DNA from: Mesorhizobium sp.
Lineage (GTDB): Bacteria; Pseudomonadota; Alphaproteobacteria; Rhizobiales; Rhizobiaceae
Direction of reading: 5' to 3'
Assembly (NCBI GenBank): GCA_019509685.1
Contig: JAEKLU010000063.1
Span: forward strand, 1-7,605
DNA length: 7,605 bases
Positions 6,684 to 7,605 of this stretch are shown one piece after another (within the stretch, counting starts at the first letter, position 1; each line of letters starts with the position of its first letter). The position numbers and the translations under genes were made by a program. The notes below the pieces were generated by a model. The model made no database searches, had not been told where the DNA came from, and saw nothing but the letters and a program-made list of their open reading frames with translations.

Positions 6684-7574
6684 ATGACCAAAACACTCCT
6701 CGTCACCGGCGCTTCCGGCCATCTCGGCCGCGCCGTCATCAAGCATCTGCTGGGTGAGCAGAAAGTCGGGCCGGCCAATATCATCGCCACCACGCGCAAT
6801 CCCGAAAATCTCGCCGATCTGGCGGCGCTCGGCGTCACCGTCAGAGCGGCCGACTTCGACGACCAGGCATCGCTAGCCAAGGCCTTCACGGGCGCCGACC
6901 GGGTACTGATCATTTCCACCAACGAGCTGGCGATCCAGGGCAAGCGGCGCGAGCAGCAGCTCGCTGCGGTCGCCGCGGCAAGCAAGGCAGGCGTCGGCCA
7001 TCTGCTCTACACCTCGATGCCCGATCCGGAGCCGGGTTCGCCCGTGGTTTTCGCGCCGGATCATTACGACACCGAGCAGGCGATCAAGGCGAGTGGTATT
7101 CCTTATACGATCTTCCGCAACGGCTGGTACGACGAGAATCTGTTCATGGGATTGCCGCAGGTCCTGGCGTCCGGGCACTGGTATACGTCGGCGGGCGATG
7201 GCGCCATTTCCTACGGATCGCGTGACGATTACGCGGCTGCCATTGCTGGCGGGCTTGCCTCGGATACCCGCGAAAGCACAACCTACACGCTGACTGGCCC
7301 CAAGGCCTACACGACGGCCGAGGTAGCGGGGTTCGTCACCGAAATCACCGGCAAGCCGATCCAGATCGTCCAGCTTTCGGACGACGCCCTGGCAACAGGA
7401 TTGAAGGCAGCTGGTGTGCCGGACTTCCTGGCCAAGGCTTTGGTATCCTTCGACGCCGTCACACGCGCCGGCGGTCTCGGCATGGTGACGGATTCGGTCG
7501 AAAAGCTCTCCGGCCGCAAATCGGTGTCGCTGAAGCAGTTCGTAGAAGCGAACAAGGCTGCGTTGCTCGGCTAA
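6684..7574 (+). CDS. qorB: QOR2-like NAD(P)H:quinone oxidoreductase (NmrA/atypical SDR family)
   Basis: This 296-residue protein has a Rossmann NAD(P) fold with G9-A-S-G12-H-L-G15 at the N-terminus and T37-R38-N-P after the second strand; the Arg suits NADPH. It lacks the classical SDR YxxxK and carries DHYDTEQAIKASGIPYTIFRNGWYDEN (about 126-152), close to the matching region of E. coli QOR2 (YtfG), including the FRNGWY block. QOR2 reduces quinones with NADPH and protects cells from quinone toxicity. The length is close to QOR2 (286). The start is ATG at 6684 with AGGA 6 nt upstream. The divergent HxlR regulator supports the assignment, since ytfG sits beside the HxlR-type ytfH. A related NmrA-type sensor or other quinone/aldehyde reductase remains possible. 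Confidence 0.85.
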   Translation: MTKTLLVTGASGHLGRAVIKHLLGEQKVGPANIIATTRNPENLADLAALGVTVRAADFDDQASLAKAFTGADRVLIISTNELAIQGKRREQQLAAVAAASKAGVGHLLYTSMPDPEPGSPVVFAPDHYDTEQAIKASGIPYTIFRNGWYDENLFMGLPQVLASGHWYTSAGDGAISYGSRDDYAAAIAGGLASDTRESTTYTLTGPKAYTTAEVAGFVTEITGKPIQIVQLSDDALATGLKAAGVPDFLAKALVSFDAVTRAGGLGMVTDSVEKLSGRKSVSLKQFVEANKAALLG

Positions 7575-7584
7575 ATCATGGCGC

Positions 7585-7605
7585 CCCGGCGATCTGCGAT
7601 CCGGG
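7585..7605 (+). terminator. Probable terminator hairpin after the qorB-like gene, cut by window edge
   Basis: CCCGG, one extra C, and GATC (7585-7594) pair with GATCCGGG (7598-7605) around a 3-nt loop, starting 10 nt after the stop codon. The bases past the window, where a T tract would be, are not available. The stem may also extend further outward. Confidence 0.45.

Overview
The window looks like chromosomal DNA from an alphaproteobacterium of the order Rhizobiales (Hyphomicrobiales), most likely Mesorhizobium or a close relative. The reasons are the high GC content, a BA14K-type protein fragment (a family largely confined to this order), a 339-residue class I ketol-acid reductoisomerase, and a promoter of the rhizobial CTTGAC-N17 type. 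The genus is inferred from style and gene content, not proven. I see no RNA genes, insertion sequences or CRISPR arrays.

Left part (1-2000): the 3' end of a BA14K-like gene is followed by a clear rho-independent terminator, then a small PilZ-domain gene on the + strand. It converges on ilvC (branched-chain amino acid synthesis, - strand). The gap between the PilZ gene and ilvC holds a terminator for ilvC and a striking 116-bp imperfect palindrome just past the ilvC stop. A TetR-family gene lies 25 nt upstream of ilvC on the same strand.

Middle and right part (2025-7574): this is a run of regulator/enzyme units. The TetR gene is divergent from a small DUF1772 membrane protein, with a candidate operator between them. 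A MarR gene is divergent from a Rieske ferredoxin-like gene and a cysteine-type glutathione S-transferase gene, which form a tight two-gene operon. Three near-identical 14-bp palindromes sit on the promoter between them. An FAD-dependent monooxygenase gene converges on the GST gene with a 47-bp antisense overlap at the 3' ends. Upstream of the monooxygenase on the same strand is an HxlR-family regulator, divergent from a QOR2-like NAD(P)H:quinone oxidoreductase (qorB-like). The HxlR/qorB pairing resembles ytfH/ytfG of E. coli.

Taken together, the right two-thirds looks like a redox or electrophile-stress and detoxification neighbourhood, with three one-component repressors each next to an oxidoreductase, conjugating enzyme or membrane protein. 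None of the individual families is new. The parts most worth following up are the triple operator in front of the Rieske-GST pair and the long palindrome after ilvC.
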